NCBI GenBank assembly: GCA_009599575.1
Contig: VWND01000003.1
Coordinates: 1,130,001-1,194,000 of the forward strand
From: Blumeriella jaapii
Taxonomy: Eukaryota; Ascomycota; Leotiomycetes; Helotiales; Drepanopezizaceae
Direction of reading: 5' to 3'
DNA length: 64,000 nucleotides
Of the stretch, positions 9,508-20,982 are shown in pieces. Below the pieces are notes generated by a model. That model was not told where the DNA came from. It saw only the letters and a list, made by a program, of their open reading frames with translations, and ran no database searches. Every line of letters starts with the position of its first letter. The first letter of the stretch is position 1. The position numbers and the translations under genes are program-made.

Positions 9508-12500
9508 AATGTTTTTGATTATTAATTCGGAAATAAAAGTTTCGAAAACTTCGTTTTCGTATTAGACAAACCCGATTTATATATTTTATTTTTTTGTATT
9601 AATATTAATATTTTTTATAAGCGCAAAACTAATAAAATACGATTCGTGAATCTTGGCGAATCCGATGGGAATATTTCCGGAAAAATAAACGATTAATTTA
9701 AAAAAAATAAAATAATAAAATTATTATAATTAATTATTAGCGAATTCGAAAGATTTATTATCGGCCGATTTTTTAATTTATTATTTGGCAGCCGATTTAC
9801 AAAAAAACGATTTAATAACTTAGCAATTAAAATTTAATTTCTGTTAAAAAAGAAAAAGGTTTTGTACGAAATTTTACGCAACCGAGAAAAAGTTATAGCT
9901 TTCGATTTCACCGAAATGGGCCAATTTAATTTTAACGTTACGTTTTATATCGATATCAAAACCGTATTTTACGAAATCTGGCAAAAAAAAATCTTTTTAA
10001 TTTCCAAAGCTTTTTAAAATAAAATAATCGAAATATTAAAAAAACGAATTAAGCAAAAGATTTTCGAATTCTGCCACGGTTTATATAAAAATAAATAGTT
10101 TATCGTTGCGAAAAAAAAAAAAGCATTACAAATTTATTATCGCAATCGTCGAAATAAATAAAATAACGATACGAAACGCTAACGTGCTATTTAACGTCGA
10201 TTAATTTTTAAACGAATTCGCAGAATTAACGATCGCTTTTTTTTTCGATTTGTTTTCAGACTACGATTATTTAATATTTAACCTACGATTTCGAAATATA
10301 ACGGCAATTTAAATTTTAATCGGTTTATTACGTATAACGAAAATACTTATGGGAGCTATTAATTCGGTCGCTTAATTCGTGAAAATCGTATATAAAGTTT
10401 TTATAATTTGCATTTTTGATATTGCTTTTTTTTACGTTAACGACGTCGGAATAAAAAGCCTTAAATTATATTATAATAATAAAATTTTTTTTTTTTAAAA
10501 TTCGACGCTATATAATAAAATATATTTAAAATATCGACAAAATTATAATTTGCTTCGAAAAAGCCAAAGCTATTATTGGCCTTCGATTAAAATTTTGCAT
10601 ATCCGAAATAAATATTATTAGCTATATAATTAATAGCGTTGGCCGCTATTTTTAACGAAAGAAAATTAAAAAAATTTGCGAATAAAAAAGATATAAAAAT
10701 ATCACCGAAGCCAAAGCTTTTATTAGCGTTGTGATTTATTATCGTAATTAAATTAAAAACTTTTTTTAGAAAATTATATTAATTTACGCTACGATAAAAA
10801 AAAAAGTCGATTTCGCTTAGGGAAAAAAACAAAACAAAACTATAAAAGTTTTTAAAAACGATTTTTTATCGGTTTTATCGCTTATACGAATCGATTATAG
10901 CTTAGACGCAGAAAAAATTATTTTAATTATCGACGCTAATATTTTCGGTTAAAAAGCTGTATTATAACAAATCGATAAAAACAAAAAACGGCATTTTTTA
11001 CGATTCGAAAGCGGCTTATAATTTCCTGCTAAAATATGCTACGATATTATTAAACGAAAATATCGAAGCGCTTTAAAAGCAATAAAAAAAATAAAAAGCG
11101 AATTGTACGGCGTATATTTTATTTTAAAAATAAACGCGAAAGTTTTTATCGATTAATTAAATAAAAAAGCTAATAATCTACCAAAAGCGCTCGTTATTAA
11201 TTAAATAGCTTAAATGCGATTTATAAACTTCGAAATCAAATATATTAAAAAAATAATTAATATAGCGGCAAACGGCCTTTTCAAACGAAAACGTTTTTAT
11301 CCGTTTGATTTCGCTAAATAAAACGAATAAAATATCGACGAATAAATCGCTAACGAAATCGGCTGTTTCGTTATTTGCGCTTTGGGTTTTATAAAGCCGA
11401 AATTATTCGCGTTGCTATTTCGGCTGGCATCGCGAATAAAAAATATTAATTTTCGGGCCGAAAAAGCATTCGCGTTATTATTTCGGCTGGCATCGCGAAT
11501 AGATTTAATCGAAAACGATCGGAATAAGCCGATTAGCGACGAAAATAAACTTTTAATCGATAATTACAATATCGAAAATTTTTATTTAATCGCATATTAT
11601 TTAATTATTTTATTTAAATTATTTAGCGTATTAAATTATTAATTCAAATTATTTAAAAACCAAGCTTTCGATTATATTTTAGCCGATAAAAAACTATATA
11701 AAATAAAAAATAATATATATCAAAAACGCTTAGTAGTAAATAATAAAGCCGATAAGTTTTAAATTATAAAAAAAGTTTACGAAAAAGTGTTTTATAAAAA
11801 AGCTAAAACCATTTATCACCGAATCAAAAACGACTTTTAATAAAAAAGATATTTCGAAAATTGCAAAGCTTTTATTAAAAACTGCATTTTTTGTTAAAAA
11901 CGAAAATCCGGGCGAAAAAAAAATCTATTATATTCGACGTAGTTTTTTGAAATTTAAAAAAAGATTAATTTCGACGTTATACGCGTACCGATTACCGACC
12001 GCGGGCATACGTGCTTTGTATTCGCTATCGACGATTTATTTAAATAGCTTAAAAAGAAACTTTTTCGAAACGCTATTTTCGAAATTATAACGATTTTTTT
12101 TTAAAAAAACGTTATATATCGATACGGTTTGTTTAGCAAATTAAACGTCGATAATAAATCCGAAAACAAAAGCGTTATCGAAACTTTTATAAAAAAATAC
12201 GATATTTAGCGTATTTAAATTTTAGTTTATAATTCGAAAAGCAACGGATCCGTAGAATAAGATTATAAAAATATTTTTAACGGCTTTTTAAAAGCCATTC
12301 GAAAGGGTTATAAGCGTTGGTTACGGAAATTCTCGAAAATGCTTTTTATTATACGCATATATATATACGCTTTTATTAAAATAATTTTATTTTTTATTTA
12401 ATACGGCAAAAACGCCCGATTATTTATAAAAACAAAATAGTTTGTATAAAAGCTTTATAACGTGATTAAAATAAAAACGAAAGCTGATTTATTAATAATA

Positions 12501-13045
12501 AAATCTAAGCAGCTAGATTACCGCGATATAAATATAAAAAAAATAATTTAAAAAAAAAAAAAGTATAAAAAAGCAGCTAAAAAAGTCTGAAATAAAACTA
12601 AAGTTTTAAAAAAAACGTTAATTAAAAAGAAAAATCTGATTTTAATTTACGACGTTCAGCGCGCTATCGATAAATCGGCCGATATTAAACTTGATTATAA
12701 ATGGTTCGGATTTTACGAAATATGCGAAGCCGAATTGGATAAAAGCTATTATAAGCTTACGAAATTCGATAAAATAAAACTAAAAAAAACGTTCGCCGCC
12801 AACCGGTTAAAGCGATTTTACAAAAAACCAGCAAATTTACTTTTTGAATTTTAAATTAAATAACGATTCCGATTTTAGCGATTCCGATAACGATTCCGAT
12901 TAGAGTAATTATATTTTTTAAAAAAAAAAACCTTTGGAAAAGTTTGGAAATAACCGAACGATAATTCTATTGCTAAAAGCATAATTTAGATCGTGATTTT
13001 ATTTATAACCGAAAAAAAAAAAGTGTTTATAAAATTGTTTATTAA
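9508..13045 (+). pseudogene. pol: pol fragment of element 1 copy B: RT, RNase H, integrase
   Basis: Co-linear with copy A from just before RT. The RT LFDLFS block is at about 10250, with YVND (from YVDD) at 10433. RNase H VDANIFG lies near 10930, and its initial ATG has become ATA. RT and RNase H are in one frame here, supporting a single ancestral RT-RNase H-integrase ORF. The integrase linker with two palindromic inserts is at 11405-11500. The integrase core keeps the catalytic Glu in S-N-G-S-V-E near 12250, which copy A has lost. Stop TAT-TAA at 13043. Many CAA-derived stops. Confidence 0.86.
11405..11500 (+). repeat. Two 33-bp palindromic inserts in the integrase linker, copy B
   Basis: Units at 11405-11437 and 11468-11500, again 63 bp apart, reading FALLFRLASRI twice. 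Outer arms ATTCGCG/CGCGAAT are intact in both. Confidence 0.82.
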
Positions 13046-13495
13046 TTGTTTTATTGTTTTTGTTGTTTATTATTTTTCTTTTTAATTATATATTGTTTTA
13101 TTGTTTTTGTTTTGCTTTGCTTGTATATAATTTAATTATTTTGTTTTATATATATTATTTATTTTTAAGATCTTTTTTTATATTGTTTGGAACATTTATT
13201 ATACTTTTTTTTATTTAATTGTATTTTTGTTTACTAGAACAAAAGCTTTGTATATGTTTAAGCTATATATTCGATATATTTATATTATTGGCATATTTTA
13301 CGAAAGTTATCTTTTATATATTTTATTATTTGCTACTTTTTGCATTGTTTATTTTTTTCGCTATTTTGAACGGGTGCTTGTCTGAACAGTTATAATTTAT
13401 TAAAAAAATAGCATGCGGATTCCCGTGATCTTTAAATACAAATATCTTACAGTTTCCGTACTTTTTTTCAGCTATTTTTTAATAAATACAACGCA
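13046..13495 (+). other. T-rich spacer between pol and ORF3, copy B
   Basis: Same T-rich spacer as in copy A with the conserved ATGCGGAT at 13413. No gene or structured signal seen. Confidence 0.55.
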
Positions 13496-14505
13496 TTTTT
13501 TTAATTAACAAACCTATCGATATTATATCGTTTTTTAAGCAAAGCGTTGCTAAATCTGGCAAATTTATTTTTAATTTATTTTAAAACGGAATTATTATAC
13601 GCAATTTTTCCGAGTTTAAACAAATATATAATACCGCTATTTTAGATTAATAAGCAGCTTTCGTAAAAATATTTATAAAGCAATTCGATATAATAACTAA
13701 AAACGTTAACGAATTTTTATTCGATTACGAAAGTTTCGTTAAAATTAAATTCGTTCGCAAAAGCTTTAATTACGATAAATTTCTGCTAAATTACGACAAC
13801 GCTTTAAAAGCTTTCGCCGGAGCAAAAAAAGCTCGAAATAATAAAAAAAATAACAGATCGAATTTTGCGCTTTTTGCTAAATTAACGAAAAAAAAATATT
13901 TAAAAATACGTTTTTAGCAAAATCACCGATATTATTTTATTTCGGCATTTCGCTCGCTTTTTCGAAATTATTACTTTTATTAAAAAAAAAGTTTGAATAT
14001 TAAACGCTTATATTTTCAAAGCGCAAATTTTAAAAGCTAATAACCCAAAGGCCCGCAGATTCACAGGTTTTTTTATAACTGTTTGCAAATTGATCGACGA
14101 CGTTATACAATCGTTAAAAAAAGTTTTAATCGGTTGCGAAATTTTAAATTTGATTTTTTTTTAAAACAAAAAATTAAGCGTCGCTAAATGCGGCATTTTT
14201 ATATCGAAGAAAAAAAACGACGCCATTCCGGCATTTTAAATTTACGACGACGAAAAAAACGAAAAAACTAATATTATTTTCGTTTAATTCGAAAAAATAT
14301 ACGCGGTGGCAATTAATATTTTTAAAATAGCTAAAACAATTCGGCGATTTTTATTTTCAATTGTCGAAAACGAATTCGAAAACGAAATTAAAAACGTAAT
14401 AATAAATAATCGTTTATTCGAATATAAAAAACTTATTATATTTATAAAAACAATTCCGAAAAAAATAAAAACGGAAAACGTAAAAAAGCGCGCCGATATT
14501 TCCGA
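13496..14505 (+). pseudogene. ORF3 of element 1 copy B, 5' third
   Basis: Matches ORF3 of copies A and C, including the FLFDYESFVK and FVRKSFNYDKFLLNYDNA blocks near 13720-13800. It extends past the copy A deletion into ENEFENEIKNVIINNRLFEYKK near 14370 and is interrupted by element 3 at the target duplication TCCGA (14501-14505). The reading frame resumes at 20988. Confidence 0.7.
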
Positions 14506-14541
14506 TGTGACGATTCACTCTGTTGCCACCTTTCGTATCAT

Positions 14542-14597
14542 CCCAGCAACTACGTATAGCTGCAAGCTCCCCAGCAACTACGTATAGCTGCAAGCTC
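14542..14597 (+). repeat. 28-bp tandem duplication in the element 3 LTR
   Basis: Two identical 28-bp units (14542-14569 and 14570-14597), each holding TACGTA and AGCTGCAAGCT, upstream of the TATA box. The 3' LTR keeps both units with C to T changes (about 20722-20777). An enhancer-like repeat upstream of the promoter is likely. Confidence 0.75.
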
Positions 14598-14637
14598 TCT
14601 GGTCTTCTGGTGGGTCTTCCCATCAACTATAGAAACT

Positions 14638-14653
14638 ATTTATATATATAAGG
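14638..14653 (+). promoter_or_regulatory. TATA box of the element 3 LTR
   Basis: ATTTATATATATAAGG lies about 135 bp into the LTR, after the tandem repeat, and is unchanged in the 3' LTR. It is the likely core promoter for the element RNA. Confidence 0.6.
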
Positions 14654-14802
14654 CTTTTTTTTTTTAGCAACTTCTGCTTTTTGCAATTGTTGATTTTAAA
14701 TAAATATTTTTGTTACAAAATCAAAAGCTCGTTTTTTATATTATATAAATACGGCGACCAGTTGATTGATTTTTTAGCCTTTCGATTAATTAAATCGTTA
14801 TA

Positions 14803-15119
14803 TTATTAATAACTTTTTTTTTACGCTAGCGACGGCGTAAATTATTTTTCTTTTCGAATTTTTTACGGATTATACTAAAATAATCGACCGGTCGTAAAAA
14901 AGCTTATTTCCGCATTTTACGAAAAATAGCTTTTGTTTAACGATTTCTTTTTTAGCAGAGCTTTTCAGCTTCTGCTATTATATTTTAATTTTCCTTTTTT
15001 TAATCAGCGAAAAAGCAGCTTTCCTTAAAAGCTTTTTTTTTTGAAAAACAGTTCTTTCTCCGAGGAAAAAAAAACAAAGGAAAAAGCAGAGCGCTAATTA
15101 TTTCGCTTGCCATTTTTTT
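14803..15119 (+). other. Leader of element 3
   Basis: About 320 bp after the LTR. No clear TGG primer-binding site is left (TTATTAATAAC directly follows), probably because RIP changed it. No gene seen. Confidence 0.5.
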
Positions 15120-16640
15120 TTTGCAGCTTAGCGCTGAGAGCGTTTAATTAAGACTTTTGCAAAATCAATTGAAAAAAGCGCAAAAACGTAAACGATAACT
15201 TTTGGAAATTATACGATTACGACAAACCTTTTAATCAGAACGTTTGATAAAATTTATCGAACGTGCTTTTACTAGTCGCGAATCTGCTGCTTTTTTTCGC
15301 AACGTTTTATTTTAATTAATAAACGCTGCAGATTAATTTCCACGCTTTTTGCGAACTTTTTTTAAATTTTTTTATAACGGCCAAGATTTTAACGCGCTTT
15401 TTAAACGTTATGGTTTTTATTTATTTGCTGACTTTCGACTAGCTCGTATAAAACGCGTTCCGAATCTTAAATTTAAATTAAATAATAATGAAAATTACAA
15501 AGCACGCCATTAAAAAACTAAAGTTTTCGATAACCTCGAATTTTATTACGATTATTTCGCTAACGATCGATTTCGCAAAAATTATATATTCGATTAGACC
15601 GAAAGCGTAATAAAAAAGTTTCTAACCCCGCGTATTTTGAACCGTTCCGATTTTACATTTTCCGAAGAATTAATTAAAAAGGTCGCCGATTTTCTGGCCG
15701 ATTTTTCCGACGTTTAAAAGGCCGAAAACGAATTTAAAATACTTGTAATAAATACGCACGACGATTTTTAGCGATTTTATCTGCGATTTTTTATTTTCGT
15801 AGCGAACGCTTAAATACGAACTGATAAACAGCTTCGAAACGCTTTTCGCGACAAAATACCAAAGCGTTTACGAAAAAAGCTGCATTTAAAATAAGCGCGT
15901 ATAACGATTTTTAAAAATTGGCTTACCGCCGTCCGTTAAAAAAAACAAAGTCAATTAATTAAACGAATTTTATACGCGAATCGCTTTTCAATCAAATTTA
16001 TTATTTATTAAAATAATAGATTTTTAACCAAAGCGTATTACGAATCAAATCGTACGTACGAAAGTCGTTTAAATATTTCACAAGCTTTTTTTCAGCCCTT
16101 TGCTACTTTTCCTTTTTTTTTACGTCAAAACGCTCTTTTTGGCGTTTTTTTTTTTCGATCGGACCAACGACAACGCTCGTTTTTTATTTTATATTAAAAA
16201 GTTTAAAAAAGCTAATTTGCACGATTTTTTACGGGCCGATTCTCGGTTCCATTTAAAAGCTTTTTCAAGCTGGTAAATATAAACGAGGTCGAACCGGCCG
16301 AAGATTCGCTTTTTAATAATAATAATAAAAACGAAAACCCTTTTCCAAACGACTTTCAAAACGCATACGAAAAAGTTAAAAATTCTTCCGCCAGTCGAAA
16401 ACGCCCAGACCTAAGCAAAGCTTTTTTCTTAGGCGTATTGCGCGATATGCGTTATTTTAACGTTCGAAAACTTTTTAATAACGATTTATTAATAATTTCC
16501 GTTATATTTATTAAAAATAGCTTTTCGTACAAAATAAAAGCGCTCGCCGATTTTGAAACGAACGGTTATGCGTTAATCGATTCGGCGCTGATCAAATCCT
16601 TTTTTTTTTTTTTTAAACTTTTGATTTAATTTTTCCCGGT
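15120..16640 (+). pseudogene. gag: gag of element 3
   Basis: Recognised mainly by position between leader and pol and by a gag-like stretch near 15810-15900 with residues TDKQLRNAFRDKIPKRL, similar to the capsid C-terminal region of fungal gypsy Gag. An acidic, Asn-rich part follows near 16310-16400. Frames change several times and many stops are present, so neither the start nor a CCHC knuckle could be placed. Confidence 0.55.
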
Positions 16641-19600
16641 TTTTTTTTTATAAAAGGGTATAATAAAGCTCGTGGCTATTTAATTATATATTTTACGCTT
16701 TTTAATCTTATTATTAATAATCGAATACAATCGTTTACTTTTTTTTTAATTACTAACCTCGGAAATCATGGTATAATTCTAGAAAAAGCTTGGTTGGCCG
16801 AATATTAAATTTTATTAAATTGTAATAAACGCAAGCTTTATTGGCCGAAGTTTTATTTTTTTATAGCTTTTTACGCTCGTTGTATTAAAGTTTTTTATTT
16901 GCATTTCCGAAAAATTTAATTTCGCTATTAAAACGACGCTATAAAACGTAATAAAAACCTTGATTAATTATGGCAGATTTACGACGTTATGCGAAACGCG
17001 AAAAGGTCGAATTTTATTCGCGGTGCTAATTTCGATAGCGACGCTAATAAAATAATATAAGAAATTATACTATTACCTTTCCAGGCTGACGATTCTTTTT
17101 TATTATTTTTTTTTCTTTTTTTTTTTTTTCGTCAGAACAGCTTTCTCGTTTTACGAAAAACAGTTATATTAAAAACCGAAAAAAGGCTTTCGCCGCGATA
17201 GTCTTTTAGTTTAATATAATCGATAGTTCAGACAAGCCACCTTCTGAACTTTTTAAACGACCAATTCGAAAACGAGTTTTTTAACCTACTGCTTATCCAA
17301 TTTTTATTTGTCAGATTATTGCATATGCTTTTAAGCTGATTTTCAGAAAAAAAGCAGTTAAAATGTTTTTAACTTTTTTGTACGAGATCGACAAAATACT
17401 AAACGATTTTACGTATAACACTTTTTTTAAAATTTAATTTTATAGTTTTTTCGAACGTTTCAAAATCAACGAAATATCGATTTCGACTTTTTCAACCAGC
17501 TTAGCAGAGCTAATTTCGAATAAACCTTTTTTCGAATTTTTCCTTCCGGAGTACAAAAACCTCGAATACGTGTTTTTTAAGGCCGCCAGTAACGAACTAG
17601 CTTTTTACCGGCCTTACGATTATAAGATCGAATTTATTATAAATGAAAAAAAGCTGAAATATATTTTTTTATATAAAATATCGATTTCAAAGCTCGAAAT
17701 TATTAAGATTTATTTGCAAAATAATTTTAATAAAAGCTTTATCGAATCTTTTACCGTTTTTTTCGCTGTTCCAGTGTTTTTTGCCAAAAAACCCGACGGT
17801 TTATTACGTTTTTATATCGATTATCGAGCTTTTAATAATATTATTCGTAAAAATCGCTATTTCTTTTTTTTTATCGATAAGATTTTCGTTCGTTTTTCGG
17901 AAATACGAATTTTTACGAAGCTCGATATTCGTCAAGCTTTTTACAAAATTCGAATAAACTCCGCTAATAAAAAATTAACGACGTTTCGTACGCGTTACGG
18001 CGCTTATAAATGCAAGATGCTACTTTTTGGCTTTATTAATAAATTCGCAATTTACCAACGTTATATAAACGACGTTTTTTTCGATTATTTAAACGATTTT
18101 TGCATTGTATATCTGAATAATATTTTTATTTATTCGTCCGACCTTTTGAAACACGCTATATACGTTCGCAAAATGCTTCAAAGGCTCGTTAACGCTGGAT
18201 TACAGGCCGATATTCGGAAATTTAAATTTAACGTTATTCGGATCCGTTACTTAAGCTTTATTATTTTTATTAAAGGCTTAGAAGTAAATTCAGAAAAAGT
18301 CTCCGTGGTCGCTTATTAAAAGCTTTTTATTATTGTAAAAAATATATAAAGCTTTTTTGGTTTTTGTAACTTTTACCGACGTTTTATTCGAAACTACGGT
18401 ATAATTGCAAAGCTTTTGATTTATTTGATTAAAGCTAACGTTTTTTACAATTTTATTTCTGAATATTAGAAAAGTTTCGACTTTTTTATACTAGCTTTTA
18501 CTACTGCATCAGTTCTATAATATTACAGGCAAGATTTTTTTTGTATATTAAAAACTAACGCTTCCGACGGCGTAATAGCTTTTGTGTTTTCGCAATTCTA
18601 TAGTAACGATTAGCTTCCAGTCGCTTATTTTAGCAAAACTATAACTTTCGCAAAGTTAAACTACGTCGTATACGACAAAAAAATGTTCGCAATCGTGAAA
18701 TCTTTAGGCAACTTTCGTATTAAATTAGCTGGCTTAGTTTATTAAATTAAAATAATTATTAATTATAAAGCTTTAGAGTATTTTATAATTTTCAAATTTT
18801 TAAACGCTCGACAAGCATGCTAGGCCGAGCTTTTCGCCGACTACAACTTTTTTATTACGTACAGACCAAATAAACACAATTTTCTGGCTGACGTATTAAT
18901 ACGTCGTACGAGCGAATTCGACCGTAAAATTCTTTTAAACGCATCCAGCGCCTGCAAATCTTTTTTTAAGCAAATCAGATCGATCACCGCTTTTTGATTA
19001 AAAAACTTCGACTTTTCACGGCCTTCGAAACAACTGTTTTTATCGTTGAAATAACTGATTTTTCTTTCGCATTCCGTATCGTTAATCAAATTCTCCACGC
19101 TAATCGTACAGCTAGCAGTCTGATGGCCTTTCGAAAAAAAGCTGTACGAAACGCTACGAAAAGAAACGACGCTAATAATATTTCGTTTTCGTATATATTT
19201 AAACGCGATTTGCTGCTATATTACGGTCGCTTAATAATACCAGACGTCGATTATTTTCGTTTGACTTTTGTACGAAAAATACACGACCAGATTTTTACCG
19301 CTTATTTCAACGCTCGCAAAACTACGCAATTGCTTTCGGACTAATATTATTAGCGAGGTATAACAGCTTTCGTAAAACAATATTATCGCAATTATTATGC
19401 TTATCGAAAAAGTTTTATTTTAAAAAATAAGCGCCCCGGCTTTTTTCAGCTTTTTTCTGTTTTTAACCATTTTTGGAAACACGTTATAATAGATTTTTGC
19501 AGCTTTAACAAAAACAAATACGGTTACGACAACGTATTCGTAATAATAAATCGCTTTTCCAAACAGATTATTTTAATTTTTTGCTATAAAAATATCGACG

Positions 19601-20685
19601 TTCGAAAGCTCGCCAAATTATATATATTTTATATATACAAGTATTTTGGCCTTTTAAAAAGTATTATTAGCGATTATAGTTTTTAGTATTAGTTTACCTT
19701 TTGGTTTAAATTAAATAAAATATTCGGTACGCAATTAAAGCTTTCGATAGCCGCTCACTTTAAAACCGACGGTCAGACCGAAATTTACAACTAATATTTG
19801 CAAAAACGCTTTCGATCTTTCGTAAATTTTTATCAAAACGATTGGAACGAATTTCTTTTAATAATGGATTTCGCTTAAATAATCTTTTTTTACGAAAGTC
19901 TAAATAGTTTTTTATTTTTTGAAATTGTATACGATTATATTCCTTATACTAATTGAAACTAAAAGCTCGATACTTTCTTTTTTCCCAATCTTTTACATAA
20001 GTTAAACGTAAACGAAGCTCGTACGTACGCTCGCCGCCATTACGACGCTTAAAATCTCGCCAAATCGCATTTTTAATAAACTTACGACAAAATAAAAAAA
20101 AGTACGAATAAATTTCGCCGCGCGATCGATTTTAATATTAGCGATTACGTATGGCTCGATATGCGTTTATTTCCGACCTTCCGGCCTTTCCGCAAGCTCG
20201 ACAATCTTATAAACGGCTTTTTTAAAATTATAGCCAAAATTTTCGATAACGCTTTTAAGCTAAACCTTTTTAATATTATAAACGTACATCCAGTTTTTCA
20301 CGCTAATCGACTGCGTAAAGCAGCTGACGACGCGCTTTCAAATCAAATTAACTTAGCTTCTGAATTTATTAATATAACTGATAAGTTTAAATACGAAATC
20401 GAGAAATTAATCGCCTGTCGAATGCAACGGAAAACCTTTTAGTATAAAGCTTTTTGAATAGGCTTAAATAAAAATCTTATATAATACCTCGCGTCTAACT
20501 TTATATACGCTTTTTTAAAAATGCGCGATTTTTATTTGACGCATAAAAAGCTCTCCGGTTCTTTTGCAAAACTTGTAGACTGGCTAAAAGCGTATTCCGA
20601 AAGTTTGAATTCGTACGATTATTTAGATAGTAACGTACCAATGGATAAAAGCTCGAAAGCGCGCTTTTTTCGGACGGAAGGGTAG
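16641..20685 (+). pseudogene. pol: pol of element 3: protease, RT, RNase H, integrase, chromodomain
   Basis: The protease end, near 16760-16860, reads NHGIILEKAWLAEY, the usual gypsy HDIILG-x-W-L pattern. RT is open from 17570 to 18319, with YRPYDYKIEF, KKPDGLLRFYIDYRAFN (about 17790), TKLDIRQAFYKIRI (about 17920) and catalytic YLDD changed to YLNN (about 18110). RNase H is at about 18540-18930, with TNASDG (TDAS-G in the family) and YRPNKHNFLADVL (Y-R-P-G-K-x-N-x2-A-D family pattern). The integrase core is at about 19470-19900: IIDFCSF, IISDYSFQ and a KTDGQTEIYNQYLQ block carrying the catalytic Glu. The C-terminus KLDNLINGFFKI...VHPVFHANRL starts at 20161. A chromodomain-like stretch lies at about 20370-20520. 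The ORF end abuts the 3' LTR. Confidence 0.88.
17016..17048 (+). repeat. 33-bp palindromic insert in element 3
   Basis: ATTCGCG, a 19-bp core and CGCTAAT: the same 33-bp length as the element 1 units. It matches their reverse complement in 24 of the 26 arm positions (13 nt left, 11 of 13 right). It lies between protease and RT. The coding phase here is unclear because frames are broken. Confidence 0.7.
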
Positions 20686-20982
20686 TATAACGATTTATTC
20701 TGTTGCCACCTTTCGTATTACCCCAGCAATTACGTATAGCTGCAAGCTTTTCAGCAACTACGTATAGCTGCAAGCTTCCTGGTCTCCTAATAAATCTTCC
20801 TATCAACTGTGAAAACTATTTATATATATAAGGCTCTTTTCTTTTAGCAACTTCTGCCTTTTGCAGTTGTTAATTCTAAATAATTATTTTTGTTATAGAA
20901 CCAAAGGCTCGTTTTTCATACCATATGAACACGGCGACCAGTTGACTGATCTTCCAGCCCTCCGACTGATTAGATCGTCATA
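20686..20982 (+). repeat. 3' LTR of element 3
   Basis: 297 bp, TATAACGAT (from TGTGACGAT) to ATCGTCATA, preceded by the purine-rich tract GGACGGAAGGGTAG. Here the right half is nearly RIP-free and the left half mutated, the reverse of the 5' LTR. The LTR pair differs almost only by C/T and G/A changes. Confidence 0.95.

Larger units (their letters stand above)
9508..14505 (+). mobile_element. Element 1 copy B, left part (RT to ORF3)
   Basis: Resumes element 1 at the protease/RT linker directly after the element 2 LTR and runs to the element 3 insertion. The 5' half of copy B is absent and should lie left of the window beyond the left half of element 2. The right part continues at 20983. Confidence 0.88.
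14506..14802 (+). repeat. 5' LTR of element 3
   Basis: 297 bp starting TGTGACGAT and ending ATCGTTATA, mirrored by ATCGTCATA in the 3' LTR, so the ancestral ends were TGTGACGAT...ATCGTCACA (9-bp inverted ends). The left 130 bp are nearly RIP-free; the right half is strongly mutated. Confidence 0.95.
14506..20982 (+). mobile_element. Element 3, complete gypsy chromovirus (6,477 bp)
   Basis: Two 297-bp LTRs flank gag and pol. The target duplication is perfect: TCCGA at 14501-14505 and 20983-20987. The empty site is visible in copy F and others as GATATTTTCGAAAC. It lies in ORF3 of copy B. RIP is patchy: stops are frequent in gag and integrase but RT has a 249-codon open stretch, and both LTRs retain C-rich segments. 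Confidence 0.95.

Noticed and set aside
14542..14597. Possible satellite or telomere-like tandem array
   Set aside because: Just two units confined to an LTR.
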